A DNA stretch of 64,000 nucleotides from Lantana camara. Lineage: Eukaryota; Streptophyta; Magnoliopsida; Lamiales; Verbenaceae. The notes beneath the pieces were generated by a model. It was not told the origin of the DNA, made no database searches, and saw only the letters and a list, made by a program, of their open reading frames with translations. The DNA lies in NCBI GenBank assembly GCA_037501455.1, contig CM074855.1, positions 59,403,001-59,467,000 of the forward strand. The letters run 5' to 3'. Shown in pieces: positions 1 to 10,144 of the stretch (positions are counted from its first letter, which is position 1; every line of letters starts with the position of its first letter). A program made the position numbers and the translations under genes.

Positions 1-1396
1 AGTTATGTACAAAACCCTATAACCCTTATGTGACAAATTTTGGCCTAAAACCTTATGTATAGATATATGTTATCTTTACAAGTGGAGTCATTGAGTAAAT
101 TCTTCTGGAATTATACGTATGGGCATATATAAGCTTAAAATGGTTTTGTAACGAGGCTATGCTCCAAACTTTGTGTCTTCATGCTAGCTACGGATTAGGA
201 TGACACGGAGAGGTACGTATATAGCATAAGCCGAGTTGCACGGTAAGGTATGTTTTCTTATAGTATGTATCCTATGTATGAGGCAAATGTTTTGGCGAGA
301 TTATTTATGTATGTTATGATTGCACGGGCCCAGGGACTTAGTGCAAGTGGCTATCCGGGGAGGCAAGGGCCGACGGTGATCCCTTGTACTAGCCCCACCA
401 TATTTACGGTGATACCGGCCCTCGCTAGGAGGTTTAGCGGGGAATGGGAGCTGAGTGCCCTTGGGGGAGTCATGAAACCCCATTGGCCTATGTATAAGGT
501 GGTCGGGTCTTGCTAACCCGTCCACCACCGGAGGAAGAAGGTTGGAACTTGTTTTATAGATATGATTATGTTATGTTATGATTGTTATGCACCGTGCGGG
601 AAGGCCGAGTCACGGATTGCCCAAACGACTATGTTATATGATTTGTGTGTATTGTAATGTACTGCATGATCACAAACTCAATGTATTAATGATATTTGTC
701 GTACACGGTCGGAGTTTGGTTGGAGATGATGCACGCTCACTCGCCGAGCCTTATGTTTATGTATGATTTATGAACGTAATGAATTAATATGATTAGTCGT
801 AAAATCCGAGTATTGCTTGGTCATTCTCTTGCCCTTTTTGGGAACTAATTCTAAAGAAAACCTTGCTCGGGATTTATGACTTGCATGTGCATGTTTTATA
901 TATGTATATCCCTCCTGCTCACTCAGTCTTCTAGAGACTGACCCTCTCCCTCCCCAACACTTTAGTGTGCAGGTTTGGCTTTGGAGTTTCGAGCTAGGTG
1001 GAGTTTTGATGAGTTTGAGTCGGTCAAGTTAAGCTAGAAGTGTCTCTGCCTTCATCTTATGTATTTAATTGTGAATGAAGTAACCTTGTAAGAATATTGG
1101 AGTTGAATCTTGTTTAAGTGCTATTGAATTGCTTTTGTTGGCTTTGATTATGAGTTTAAAAGAGGCCTGAAGAGCCCAAGTCTGCTTATGGTTTGTGTGT
1201 TTGAATTTTAGTTTTACGATGCATTAAATTTTGTTGATTGGCTAGTATGTGCAGGGTCTAAGTTCCGCCTAGCTTAGGAAGGTATTTTGTTTGTCTCCCG
1301 TTCTCCATGGTTGGATACGGGTACGGACATTCCATTTCGTTACTCGTGTTGAGTTATAGTGCGGGGGATGTGGTGCCTCACGTGCGGGGTGCTACA
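1..1396 (+). repeat. Element A, 5' LTR (5' part outside window)
   Basis: This is the 3' part of a gypsy LTR. Bases 1-530 match 7,205-7,733 almost base for base, which is the other LTR of the same element. It ends in GCTACA at 1,396, followed after 8 nt by a Met-tRNA primer site. Short open frames (for example 250-516) occur in both copies only because the LTRs are duplicates. It contains conserved blocks shared with other LTR families here (about 320-545 and 590-640) and a hairpin at 924-940 (CAGTCT, loop TCTAG, AGACTG). The stretch 530-1,266 is missing from the 3' LTR. Confidence 0.9.
924..940 (+). other. Conserved LTR stem-loop (element A copy)
   Basis: A 6-bp stem CAGTCT/AGACTG closes a 5-nt loop. 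It is followed by a pyrimidine-rich run and lies about 470 nt before the LTR end. The equivalent hairpin occurs in eight other LTR families here with paired stem changes. Its role is unknown; an RNA function near the R/polyadenylation region is inference. Confidence 0.6.
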
Positions 1397-1404
1397 TCCT
1401 TAAG

Positions 1405-1416
1405 TGGTATCAGAGC
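1405..1416 (+). other. Primer binding site, element A
   Basis: TGGTATCAGAGC is complementary to the 3' end of plant initiator Met-tRNA. It starts 8 nt after the LTR end, the same spacing as in elements B, D, E and F. Confidence 0.9.
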
Positions 1417-4198
1417 CCGGTTGCAAAACCTGTGTTCTCGAGTCGTGTTGGAGTCAGTCTAAGTTGAACGGCTTAGGAACTATGTGATAATGTGTGCATT
1501 ACATCGATCTTGAATATGGAATTTAGCTTCGCTTAAAAATTTTGTTGAATTACCTGTTGCATTTATATGGATTCTTGCCTTTCGTACTGAATACATGCCA
1601 TGAGCATGCACTAATCGCATGCATATATTCTCGAAATGAGTTATGATTTCCAGGTTATAAAGATAATATCAAACCACGGCCAAGTTCTATGATCGCAACA
1701 ATCTATTACAATTCTCTTGGAGGCACGGAGGATAGGAGTTAATCACGGGACGGTTGTAACTCAGAAGATCAATCTATGTGAATCCACGACTTAGGGTGCT
1801 TCACTTGGATCCAGGGGGTTGCTCAACCTAAGGAGTGGGGTGTATCAGCCTTGAAGGTATTTTAGTTCAGGGTTCAGGTAAAATGGATCTGGAGGGAATT
1901 AAGCCCAAGGGTTGTCAAAAGGCTTCTAAATAAAATTGGTAATTAGAAATCGAGTTTTAGAAGTCAAGATTGGAAAGAGGTATCAATAATTAAGAGGAGT
2001 CTAGGTAAGATGGGAAACAAGTCGAGAAGGGGTTAGAGAAAGATAAGTGATAGGATAACTACAATTCATGGAGGGTGATAATGCTAAGGATAGGATTTGA
2101 GTTCATTCTCCAAATCCAAGCTGAATTGGCGTGTGTGAGGTTGAATTAGAAGATATGGAGTAACAAATGAGAATGATAAAGAAAGGCGAAGCCTGGTTAA
2201 GGATGATTCTCGGAGAGGAATTCAGATACTAACTCAAGGGATGTAGACGAAATTAGGGATCGTGAAATTGCAACTCCGGATGGTGGAAGGTACAAGTTGA
2301 TATACAAAAATTCTTGGAAATCTTGAAGACCGTGGGAAAAGGCAAGGAATAATCAGTGAGTCAAAGTAACTCCGGGATTTGGAGGAACGAAGAAAAGCTA
2401 CTGAGCTAATAGCTTACCACATTGGTGACAGGTTCCAAAGCATTCATAGCACGTGCATCATACTTCGCATCAAATTAGTTATTTTCCCTTACTTATATAC
2501 GTGTGCACATTTTGTTGATTTCGTTGCTCTAATGTGCTGCATACTTAATTGTCGCAAGTGTATAATATCCATCATCATTGTTAACCCGACACGCATTCTA
2601 GTGTCTAATTAATAGGAAGTTCTTTCGTCTCACTATCAAGTATCAGTTCAACCGAGCCGCCGCTGAGTTATGAGGAAGAGAAGCAATAGGATGATACGTT
2701 ATAAGGAAGGTGACTTTTGGAAATAAGAAATTCAAGTAAGGGATAGGTTAACGGAAACAAGAATTCAGGAGGAGAAGTGAGATTAGAGTTGGCTTCGGGG
2801 TTTTCGAATCGGACAAGAATAAGAAAGGAGTTTCGGACATCAAGAGAATTGGGGAAGAAGTTGAAAGACCAACTCCGTGATTTTTATATCAGTTAAAACT
2901 TCACCTAATGGGATTACTCATCTAGAATTTCGATAAAAGAAGAATCAATGGAGTTCAACACGTGACAACATAAACTTAAGGGGGAGAGCACGACTGAGGA
3001 ACAAAATGGACGTTTGAAGGGGTGTTCGAAGAAATATTTTAGTAAGAATAACGAAATTGTAAATTAAGGAAGACCTGCAAGTCTTATTAGTGATGATAAA
3101 AAATAAATAAGACGGCTTGAATTGTTAAGTTGTTAAGAGGGAAGTTAAGTTACTAAATCCGGATTGAAGTTCCTCACTAGGTATAAAGGAAATGGCTCGG
3201 AGAATATTCTTATGTATAGAATATGGATCTGGGGATAACAAAATTATAAGGGAGCTTCTGTGAACCCCTAAGTCTGAATTGACAAGGGAGAGGGTCAAAT
3301 CAAGTTAGCATATAATGGAATGATGGCGATCAAGAATAATCCAATAGAGTACAAACGGGGTTCAATAATGACAATATTATCAAGTCATCGGTTATTCCCA
3401 TGATAATTCGGAAGGAAATTTAAGAAGAAACCAAACCGAAAAAGATGATCATTGGAGGATTTACATCAAACTTCGAGAATCATCAAGAACATTCTATCTT
3501 CGATTCGAGAAATGTGGGGCCAGACACTGAATATAACCTTAAGGGGTTAAAGAGAATGAACGGATAACAGGAATGGAAAATGGGAAAGGATTTGTGTTAA
3601 GAGAGACCATAAGGATAAACATCTTAAGGTCGGGATTGAATCATCAAGTTGGCCAGAGTGGTAATCCTCGGGGGTATGTTAAGCACCGATGTGGGTAAGG
3701 ATGGAAGATATGATCTGGACATCGGAATAAATATTCTAAACGCAAAAGTGAATGTCAATTAGATTACTTGGAAGAGTTAGTCCGACTGAAAGAATATAAC
3801 AGGGGTTGAGGAAGGATTGAAGAAGTCGAGTAGAAATAAACATCAGAAGGGATCTAAGAGTATAATCCTGAAAGGATTCATCAATTGCTTCACCGGACTA
3901 CCCTGGAGAGGTTAAAGACAAGCTGGGCAATGAGCCTATCCTCGGAGCAGATCACACACCGGACAACTTACAAATTTAAATTTCTTAACTACGGTGAACG
4001 GTACATAAAACATTCATGGTATAAGCATACATACAATTTAGTTTAATTGATTCTTAATATTCTATACCTTATTAATTGATTATTTCCGTTGTACTTGGTT
4101 ATGTTGTAATTGAGGTTTATTACATGTCTTTGTATGATTTTAAATTTGGTTTTGCGTGTGTTGCTTGGGAGTATTGGAGACTTCCTTGCTTTATTTTG

Positions 4199-4430
4199 TT
4201 TGAGAGACGGGGTACTCTCTTTGCTTGCGAGAGACGGGGTTCCCTCATAGCTGCTTGAGCGACGGGGTTCTCTCTTTGTTGTTTTTGAGAGACGGGGTTC
4301 TCTCTTTACTGTGTTTGAGAGACGGGGTTCTCTCTTTGTTGTTTTTGAGAGACGGGGTTCTCTCTTTGCTGTGTTTGAGAGACGGGGATTCTCTCTTTGT
4401 TGTTTGTAAGGAACGGGGTTCCTTCATTAA
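4199..4430 (+). repeat. 30-bp tandem array of hairpin-forming units
   Basis: About seven or eight units of roughly 30 bp each contain GAGAGACGGGGTTCTCTC, in which GAGAGA pairs with TCTCTC around a CGGGG(T) loop. Spacers alternate between TTTGTTGTTTTT and TTT(A/G)CTGTGTTT, suggesting a 60-bp higher-order unit. In the last unit (4,408-4,424) both arms differ (AAGGAA / TTCCTT) but the loop is kept, a compensatory pattern. The array lies just before the polypurine tract of element A. An open frame through it is a by-product of the unit length being a multiple of three. Confidence 0.85.
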
Positions 4431-4467
4431 TTGTTTTCAGACAGATAGTGAATCCGAGGATGGATTC

Positions 4468-4484
4468 TTTTAAGGGGGAGAGGT
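4468..4484 (+). other. Polypurine tract, element A
   Basis: TTTTAAGGGGGAGAGGT lies directly upstream of the 3' LTR start TGTGACGCCC. Elements D and F have nearly the same tract, which is the plus-strand primer of reverse transcription. Confidence 0.85.
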
Positions 4485-6073
4485 TGTGACGCCCCCGTTT
4501 TTCTTATTGTGTATAGCATGAAGTATGTGTTTATCAAATTACGCGAAATACTTATTTATACGTGTTTTACTTATTTAAGTTTATTTAAATGTATTAAATG
4601 TTAATTATTTTATTTTAATAATACTAATATTAAATATAGTTATGTAATATAAATGTATATATGTTAGTGATGTACGTATGCATGACTATATTAATGCATG
4701 CATATTATATTTACAAATTATTTTGCATGCATGTTTATACATTATATATATTTACGTATGCATGCATTTATATTTATAAATTCTATATGTATTCATTTTA
4801 TATTAATTGTAATATTATGCATTTTATTGTTACATTTCGTATGAGTGATATTTACGTGCTTCGTTTCTATTTAAATTGATACCGGAATTTCGTGCAAAGT
4901 TAATATGTTGAACTTACACGTGTCTTGTATATGAATATTTGTTCCTTTCGTATTTTCGGATTCATTTGCATGTGTTTCGGATTTAATTTGAATTTTGGAA
5001 TCCAAGTCGGGGGCTAACGAGCACTTAGCGCACCCTTGGTTCCGTATTTAATATCTTGAGCTCGGGAACTCGGATTCGAGTTCCGTCAACTTCGCTGAAC
5101 TCGTAACGAAAATTCGAGTTTAGTAAACTTAGCCTTATATTTTTCTAATGTCATTTGAACCTCCGAAATTCAACCGAAAAACGAGACGGAGACTAAACTG
5201 ACCTTGTTGCACTAAAATGACTATAACTTATTCATTTGTTGACCAAATTAACTATGGTTGGATGCTATGGAAACCTAACTCAACCACCTAACCTGATATA
5301 TCATGCCCTAGCCAAACCAACCCTCACACAATCCCCAAATCTCAGCCAAAGTCTCTGGAATTACAGTCAGTCCGTAACCTAGTATTCCTTAGAGATTTTG
5401 GAGCTCAAATCTCATCCAATCTTCATCCAATCAACAAGGTAAGCTTAAGGTTGTAATATATGTTCATTCCTGATCATTTTCATCTTTTCATCCCCAAATT
5501 TGAGCATGGTTCTTGAGGTTTTTGGCTGGAATTCGAAATAATGGGTTTGGGACAAATTTGTTGATCTCTTTCGTTTCTGGATCTTTTTGATTGATTCCAA
5601 GCCTGAAAATGATTGTTTTAACATCCTCTTCTCATTTATGATCATTGATTTCATGGTAGTTGAGGTATTTTTGAGATAGCAATTTTTTCCCTTTGAGAAA
5701 ACTTCATGTAATGTCACGTATGACAGCTTTACACGGTTGCTGTCTTTTAGGAACTGATATACATGTGAATTTGTGTTGCTTGGCTGTGTATTTGCTGGCC
5801 TAAATGACCTGAACATGTTGGGGATAAGTGGGATCAGTTGTGCCCTGTTTTTACGTGATTTTGCCCTTTTTTTCGGACTGTGTTGCTGCTGTCAAACTGC
5901 TGCGTTCCTTCTTTCTTTTGCTGTCAGTTTTGATGGCTTTGTGGTGTGTGTTGTGGCTGGATTCTTTCTGTAATTCATGCCTTATATTGTTGCATATTTT
6001 GCTTGCATTTCTTGCTGGAGTTGCTGCCCTTCTTCTGCGTTAATTGTTGCCAAACTGGGGCTGTTGCAGGCGA

Positions 6074-6198
6074 GACACGGGGGTGTCATTTTTGTTCTTT
6101 CCTGCGTGTAACGAGGGTACAATTTTAGGCTTGAGTTGCTGTACCGAGACACGGGGGTGTCTCGGTTTGAGCTTTGGAGGTGACACGGGGGTGTCACC
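6074..6198. repeat. Palindrome cluster, GACACGGGGGTGTC type
   Basis: Three copies of a near-palindrome with core GACACGGGGGTGTC lie at 6,074-6,087, 6,148-6,161 and 6,182-6,195. The second is extended by CCGA/TCGG arms and the third by GT/AC arms. The cluster is in the middle of the LTR, downstream of the splice-donor-like site, where other LTR families carry palindromes of different sequence. Confidence 0.8.
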
Positions 6199-6340
6199 CT
6201 GTTTTTCCCGAACTCTTACCTGCGTTGCATGTGTGTGTTTGCTGTTGTGTACATATGTGCTGTGTGTGTGTTGTTATGCATGCATGGCTGTATGATTTGT
6301 GTGTGTGCATGGGATGCTTTAAGTGCATATGTATTGTTGT

Positions 6341-6387
6341 ACGTATATATATATATATATGATGTGTGTGTGCATGCATATATGTAA

Positions 6388-6424
<37 letters not shown>

Positions 6425-6682
6425 ATATATATACTAATATATGTTTCTTAAATATTGAATAATAATTGATTTAATTGAATATAGAATTGGTAATTGTTGC
6501 ATGAAACTGCATGAGGAGTGTAATTGATGCATGTTAGTTTGCATGCATGGAGTGGTACGTGTGCATGTTAATTTATATGTAATTGTTGAGATAATTATGC
6601 ATGCATCTTTATATATAGTATATAAATATATATCTATAGTTATATTTGCATGCATGGGAATTGATGTACGTATACATATATA

Positions 6683-6722
<40 letters not shown>
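6341..6722. repeat. AT microsatellites in element A LTR
   Basis: Three (AT)n/(TA)n runs (about 6,344-6,361, 6,391-6,419 and 6,671-6,721) lie among GCATGCATG-rich sequence. Confidence 0.9.
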
Positions 6723-6724
<2 letters not shown>

Positions 6725-7856
6725 TATTATGTATTAAATGTTATTTGATTTAATTCAATTGTTTTTGAAATTAATTGATTTCTATTTCACGTATTTAATT
6801 TACCGATTATTGTTTGAATGTTTCAATTATCCTATTCTAATTGTCAACATGAATACTACTTGCTATGATTATTAAGTGAATTCTTGGATTAAATTGATAT
6901 GAGTTATGAATTATGAATTTATGAATTTGAATGAAATGAATGAACGAGTGGCTTATTTTTTGTCTTAAATTCCTTAATAGTGCACATGAACATTTTATGA
7001 TATAATATCATCTTTTACGCATTCATATCATATTCATTGCATGCCGTGCGTCTTATTTGGTTCATTTAGAGTCTTGAGTCTCACGAACACGTTACGTTGT
7101 CTTTTGTAGAGTTTATCTCCAGGGTGGAGAGATCTTGATCTTTCAGGCACTTGGTACTCGTATCCTTGTGTCGCCATGTTTTCAGGTGAGAGTGTTTTCG
7201 TTCTAGTTATGTACAAAACCCTATAACCCTTATGTGACAAATTTTGGCCTAAAACCTTATGTATAGATATATGTTATCTTTACAAGTGGAGTCATTGAGT
7301 AAATTCTTCTGGAATTATACTTTTGGGCATATATAAGCTTAAATGGTTTTGCAACGAGGCTATGCTCCAAACCGTGTGTCTTCATGCTAGCTACGGATTA
7401 GGATGACACGGAGAGGTACGTATATAGTATAAGCCGGGTTGCACGGTAAGGTATGTTTTCTTATAGTATGTATCCTATGTATGAGACAAATGTTTTGGGG
7501 AGATTATTTATGTATGTTATGATTGCACGGGCCCAGGGACTTAGTGTAAGTGGCTATCAAGGGAGGCAAGGGCCGATGGTGATCCCTTGTACTAGCCCCA
7601 CCATATATACGGTGATACTAGCCCACGCTAGGAGGTTTAGCGGGGAATGGGAGCTGAGTGCCCTTAGGGGAGTCATGAAACCCCATTGGCCTATGTACGA
7701 GGTGGTCGGGTCTTGCTAACCCGTCCGCCTAACTTAGGAAGGTATTTTGTTTGTCTCCCGTTCGCCATGGTTGGATACGGGTACGGACTTTCCATTTCGT
7801 TACTCGCGTTGAGCCCTAGTGCGGGGGATGTGGTGCCTCACGTGCGGGGTGCTACA

Positions 7857-8756
7857 CATGTTCACGTTGAGCCCGAGGGTAGTGTATTCAGCCAACCGGG
7901 AAAGCAAGGGCTGACGGGTAACTCTTGCACTATCCTTACAAATTTTGGGATGACCCCTAAAACCACTAGGAGATTTGTGGAGGAAGGAGTTCCTGGCGTA
8001 GGGACTCATGAACCTTATACCCAGATCGATTGGGTGGTGGGGCCTTACAATCCCACCATCACCCGGAGGAAAAAGGGGTTATTGAAATAGCTAATTGTGC
8101 ACTGTAATTGATTGCTTGATCACCTAATCAACTAATAACGGAATTATTGTACACAATCGGAGAAAGGTTGGAGAATTGCCCTTCCTCATCGGGCCACTGA
8201 TTGGTTGAATTGTTAAATTGATTAGTTGTAATCTCGGGCGAGTTGTATTATATTGTTGAACTTATATTGTTTCTTTTTATAAAACCTTACCCGAGATTAT
8301 GGCTTGCGTGGTAATTGCGCTAATATTTATTTATAAACCCCTCACTCAGTCTTTCGTAGACTGACACCTCACATTTTCAGGTTGCAGGTTGCGTTCTAGG
8401 CGGGATTGAGTCGGTCTTTATTTTCGTATCTAGCATCATTTCATGTACATTAGTGGGGCATATACGATTTTGTATCTTGGTACTTATGTATATTATAACT
8501 TGATCTTGGAAGTGATTGTATATATTGAAATGTTGGTGACAAAGATGTTATTGATGAAATGCATGTATCTGATGCTTCCGTTTTAATGTTATGCATGTTG
8601 ATATTTACTTGAGGGTTAGTCCCGCCTAGCTAGAGTGTCATTTTTTTTTTATTGTCTCCCGTTCACTATAGGCTTAATTCATGTATGGGTGCTCGTTCCA
8701 TATGTGGATTGAACTATAGTGCGGGGGTTTGGCTACCTAACGTTCCGGGTGCTACA
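7857..8756 (+). repeat. Element B, 5' LTR distal fragment
   Basis: It matches 24,558-25,476, the end of B's other LTR, and ends GGGTGCTACA at 8,756. Its left edge is the end of element A, so A inserted into B's 5' LTR. The uninterrupted copy reads straight through AAGCATGTTCACG. The conserved hairpin is at 8,347-8,363 (CAGTCT, loop TTCGT, AGACTG). Confidence 0.9.
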
Positions 8757-8844
8757 TCCTAAGGTGGTATCAGAGCCCGGTTGTAAAACCACTGTTCTAG
8801 CGTCGTGTCGTGTCAAGTGTAGGTCCTCTTAATGGGGAGAGAGT
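8757..8844 (+). mobile_element. Element B internal remnant, 88 bp
   Basis: It contains an 8-nt spacer, the primer site TGGTATCAGAGC (8,765-8,776), about 50 bp of leader and a purine-rich tract (AATGGGGAGAGAGT, 8,831-8,844) directly before the next LTR. The two ends needed for replication are kept while all of gag-pol is missing. This is either an internal deletion or a minimal element that replicates using proteins from another copy. Confidence 0.85.
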
Positions 8845-9789
8845 TGTAACGCCCCAATTTTCAATTATACATTACATGATATTATGTGATATTATATTAA
8901 TAATTGTTTACATGAAATTATTGTTAACGTGAGAATTTATGTGAATTAATTGCCCAACATGTCTTATTTGTTTAATTGTGCTTAATTGAGCATTTTCCAT
9001 AACTTGAGAATTATTACATGATTTATTCCTAATTGAGACGTGAATTAACTGCTAAATGTGACTTCTTTGATTATGTGACCTTACTTGATCCACTTCTATA
9101 ATTCGAGGACTAGATTGCATGAAATTCTTTGGGATTTAATCGATTACATTCCATGAAATAGAACTTCATTGCATGACTTATAAAACTTGGGGACTTAAAT
9201 GCAAAAAGGAGCCTTGTCATCTCATTCTTGGAAGACTAACGTAAATATCCATTTTCAACACTTTATTTATCATATTTCACACAACATTTGCTTTCATTCT
9301 CACGATCCAAACTCAAGGGGACGAAGAAGAAGATTTCATCATTTTTCAAGATAGATTTCAAGGGGAAATTTCATATTTTGGAGCATCAACATCATCACTT
9401 CCTTTCATCTCTTCATTCTTCCATTCAAGGTAAAGTTGGAGATATTATTGAATGTTTGATTTATACATGAAGTAGGGTTTAAGATCTATCATGTGATTAC
9501 TTATTTATTTGATGTTAGAAGCATGACTAGGATCATTAATCTTCAAAGCTTGCATGAATTCTTGATTTATATGAGAGTTGGATATCATGAAATATATGGT
9601 GTTTGGATGATTATTACTCGATGATTATGCTTGTTTCCATGGATTAATTGGTGCCTAGTTGATATATGTGAGACATATACATGGTATGTGATAGTTTTTG
9701 GGTTGATTGCTTACCTTGATTTGGTGTGGATCGTGTGGGAGCCAAAATCCCGTGTTTTTCCCCTGTTTTTCGAGACTGTCAGGTGTAGA

Positions 9790-9911
9790 ATCCCGGTCGG
9801 GATCCATTTTAGTGTAAATTTAGTCCCGGCCGGGACACTTTTAACGAAGGCTCTCTCACTAGGATCCCGGCCCGGGATCCATTTTAGTGCAATTTCAATC
9901 CCGGCCGGGAC
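9790..9911. repeat. Palindrome cluster, ATCCCGGCCGGGAT type
   Basis: There are four GC-rich palindromes: ATCCCGGTCGGGAT (9,790), GTCCCGGCCGGGAC (9,823), GGATCCCGGCCCGGGATCC (9,862) and ATCCCGGCCGGGAC (9,898). They alternate with the near-repeated spacer CATTTTAGTG(T/C)AA. Position in the LTR matches the palindrome cluster of element A, but the core sequence is unrelated. Confidence 0.8.
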
Positions 9912-10139
9912 GACAACCCTCCCCTGCTCCAAATGCCCTGAATGTTTAGCTGAAGCGTATTTGAAGTGTAGAGTATTCTCCAATTTGAATCACCTCAATA
10001 TGTATTTTCTCTTGTGAGACATAACCATTTCAATTTGGTGCCGCCAAGCAGTCGTGAATCTGCATTAACCCAACTTTGGACCTAAGCCATTTTGATTCCA
10101 CTTTGAACTAAAATACGAGTCATATATCCTTGAAAAGGT

Positions 10140-10144
10140 ATTTG
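10140..10144. other. TSD of LTR C, left copy (ATTTG)
   Basis: ATTTG precedes the LTR and CTTTG follows it at 23,855-23,859, one mismatch. The target is element B's 3' LTR. Confidence 0.6.

Larger units (their letters stand above)
1397..4484 (+). mobile_element. Element A internal region, non-coding (LARD-like or fully decayed)
   Basis: This stretch lies between the primer site and the polypurine tract of element A. Only ORFs below about 80 codons occur. I recognise no gag, protease, reverse transcriptase or integrase motif, unlike elements D and F. The base composition is purine-rich on the plus strand. Either the element is a large retrotransposon derivative that never coded, or its genes have decayed beyond recognition by eye. 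A hairpin-forming tandem repeat occupies its 3' end. Confidence 0.6.
4485..7856 (+). repeat. Element A, 3' LTR (3.37 kb)
   Basis: It starts TGTGACGCCC after the polypurine tract and ends GGGTGCTACA. The expected 5-bp TSD CATGT follows at 7,857-7,861; its partner is outside the window. In order it holds the start/leader block (about 5,010-5,190), a splice-donor-like AACAAG|GTAAGC (GT at 5,439), a palindrome cluster (6,074-6,198), AT microsatellites, and a conserved block around a CCAGGGTGGAGA motif (about 7,045-7,205). Compared with the 5' LTR it lacks about 0.74 kb between CCCGTCC (about 7,727) and GCCTAACTTAGG. Confidence 0.92.
8845..10144 (+). repeat. Element B, 3' LTR, first part
   Basis: It starts TGTAACGCCCC after the purine tract. 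It carries CAAG|GTAAAG at 9,427-9,435 (splice-donor-like) and a palindrome cluster at 9,790-9,911. It is cut at 10,144 by LTR C and resumes at 23,860. The uninterrupted relative at 38,340-38,400 confirms the junction. The two pieces together make about 2.9 kb. Confidence 0.9.

Noticed and set aside
250..516. 88-codon open frame repeated almost unchanged at 7,453-7,719
   Set aside because: The two copies are the LTRs of the same element, so similarity is by duplication. Related LTRs (D, H, G) do not keep the frame.
4199..4430. CRISPR-like regular spacing
   Set aside because: Spacers are near-identical rather than unique, and this is plant retrotransposon DNA.
4225..4473. Open frame with a repeating RDGVLSLL pattern
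   Set aside because: It results from a 30-bp tandem repeat read in a fixed phase; the opposite strand is open too. No start context or homologue is recognised.
5445..5816. 123-codon minus-strand frame
   Set aside because: It lies inside the A LTR just after the donor-like site; no family resemblance, and it is not present in related LTRs.
6341..6722. Matrix-attachment or origin-like AT-rich region
   Set aside because: The AT richness is explained by slippage-prone microsatellites; nothing specific supports a function.
7686..8090. 134-codon open frame
   Set aside because: It crosses the junction between element A's LTR end and element B's LTR, so it cannot be an evolved gene.
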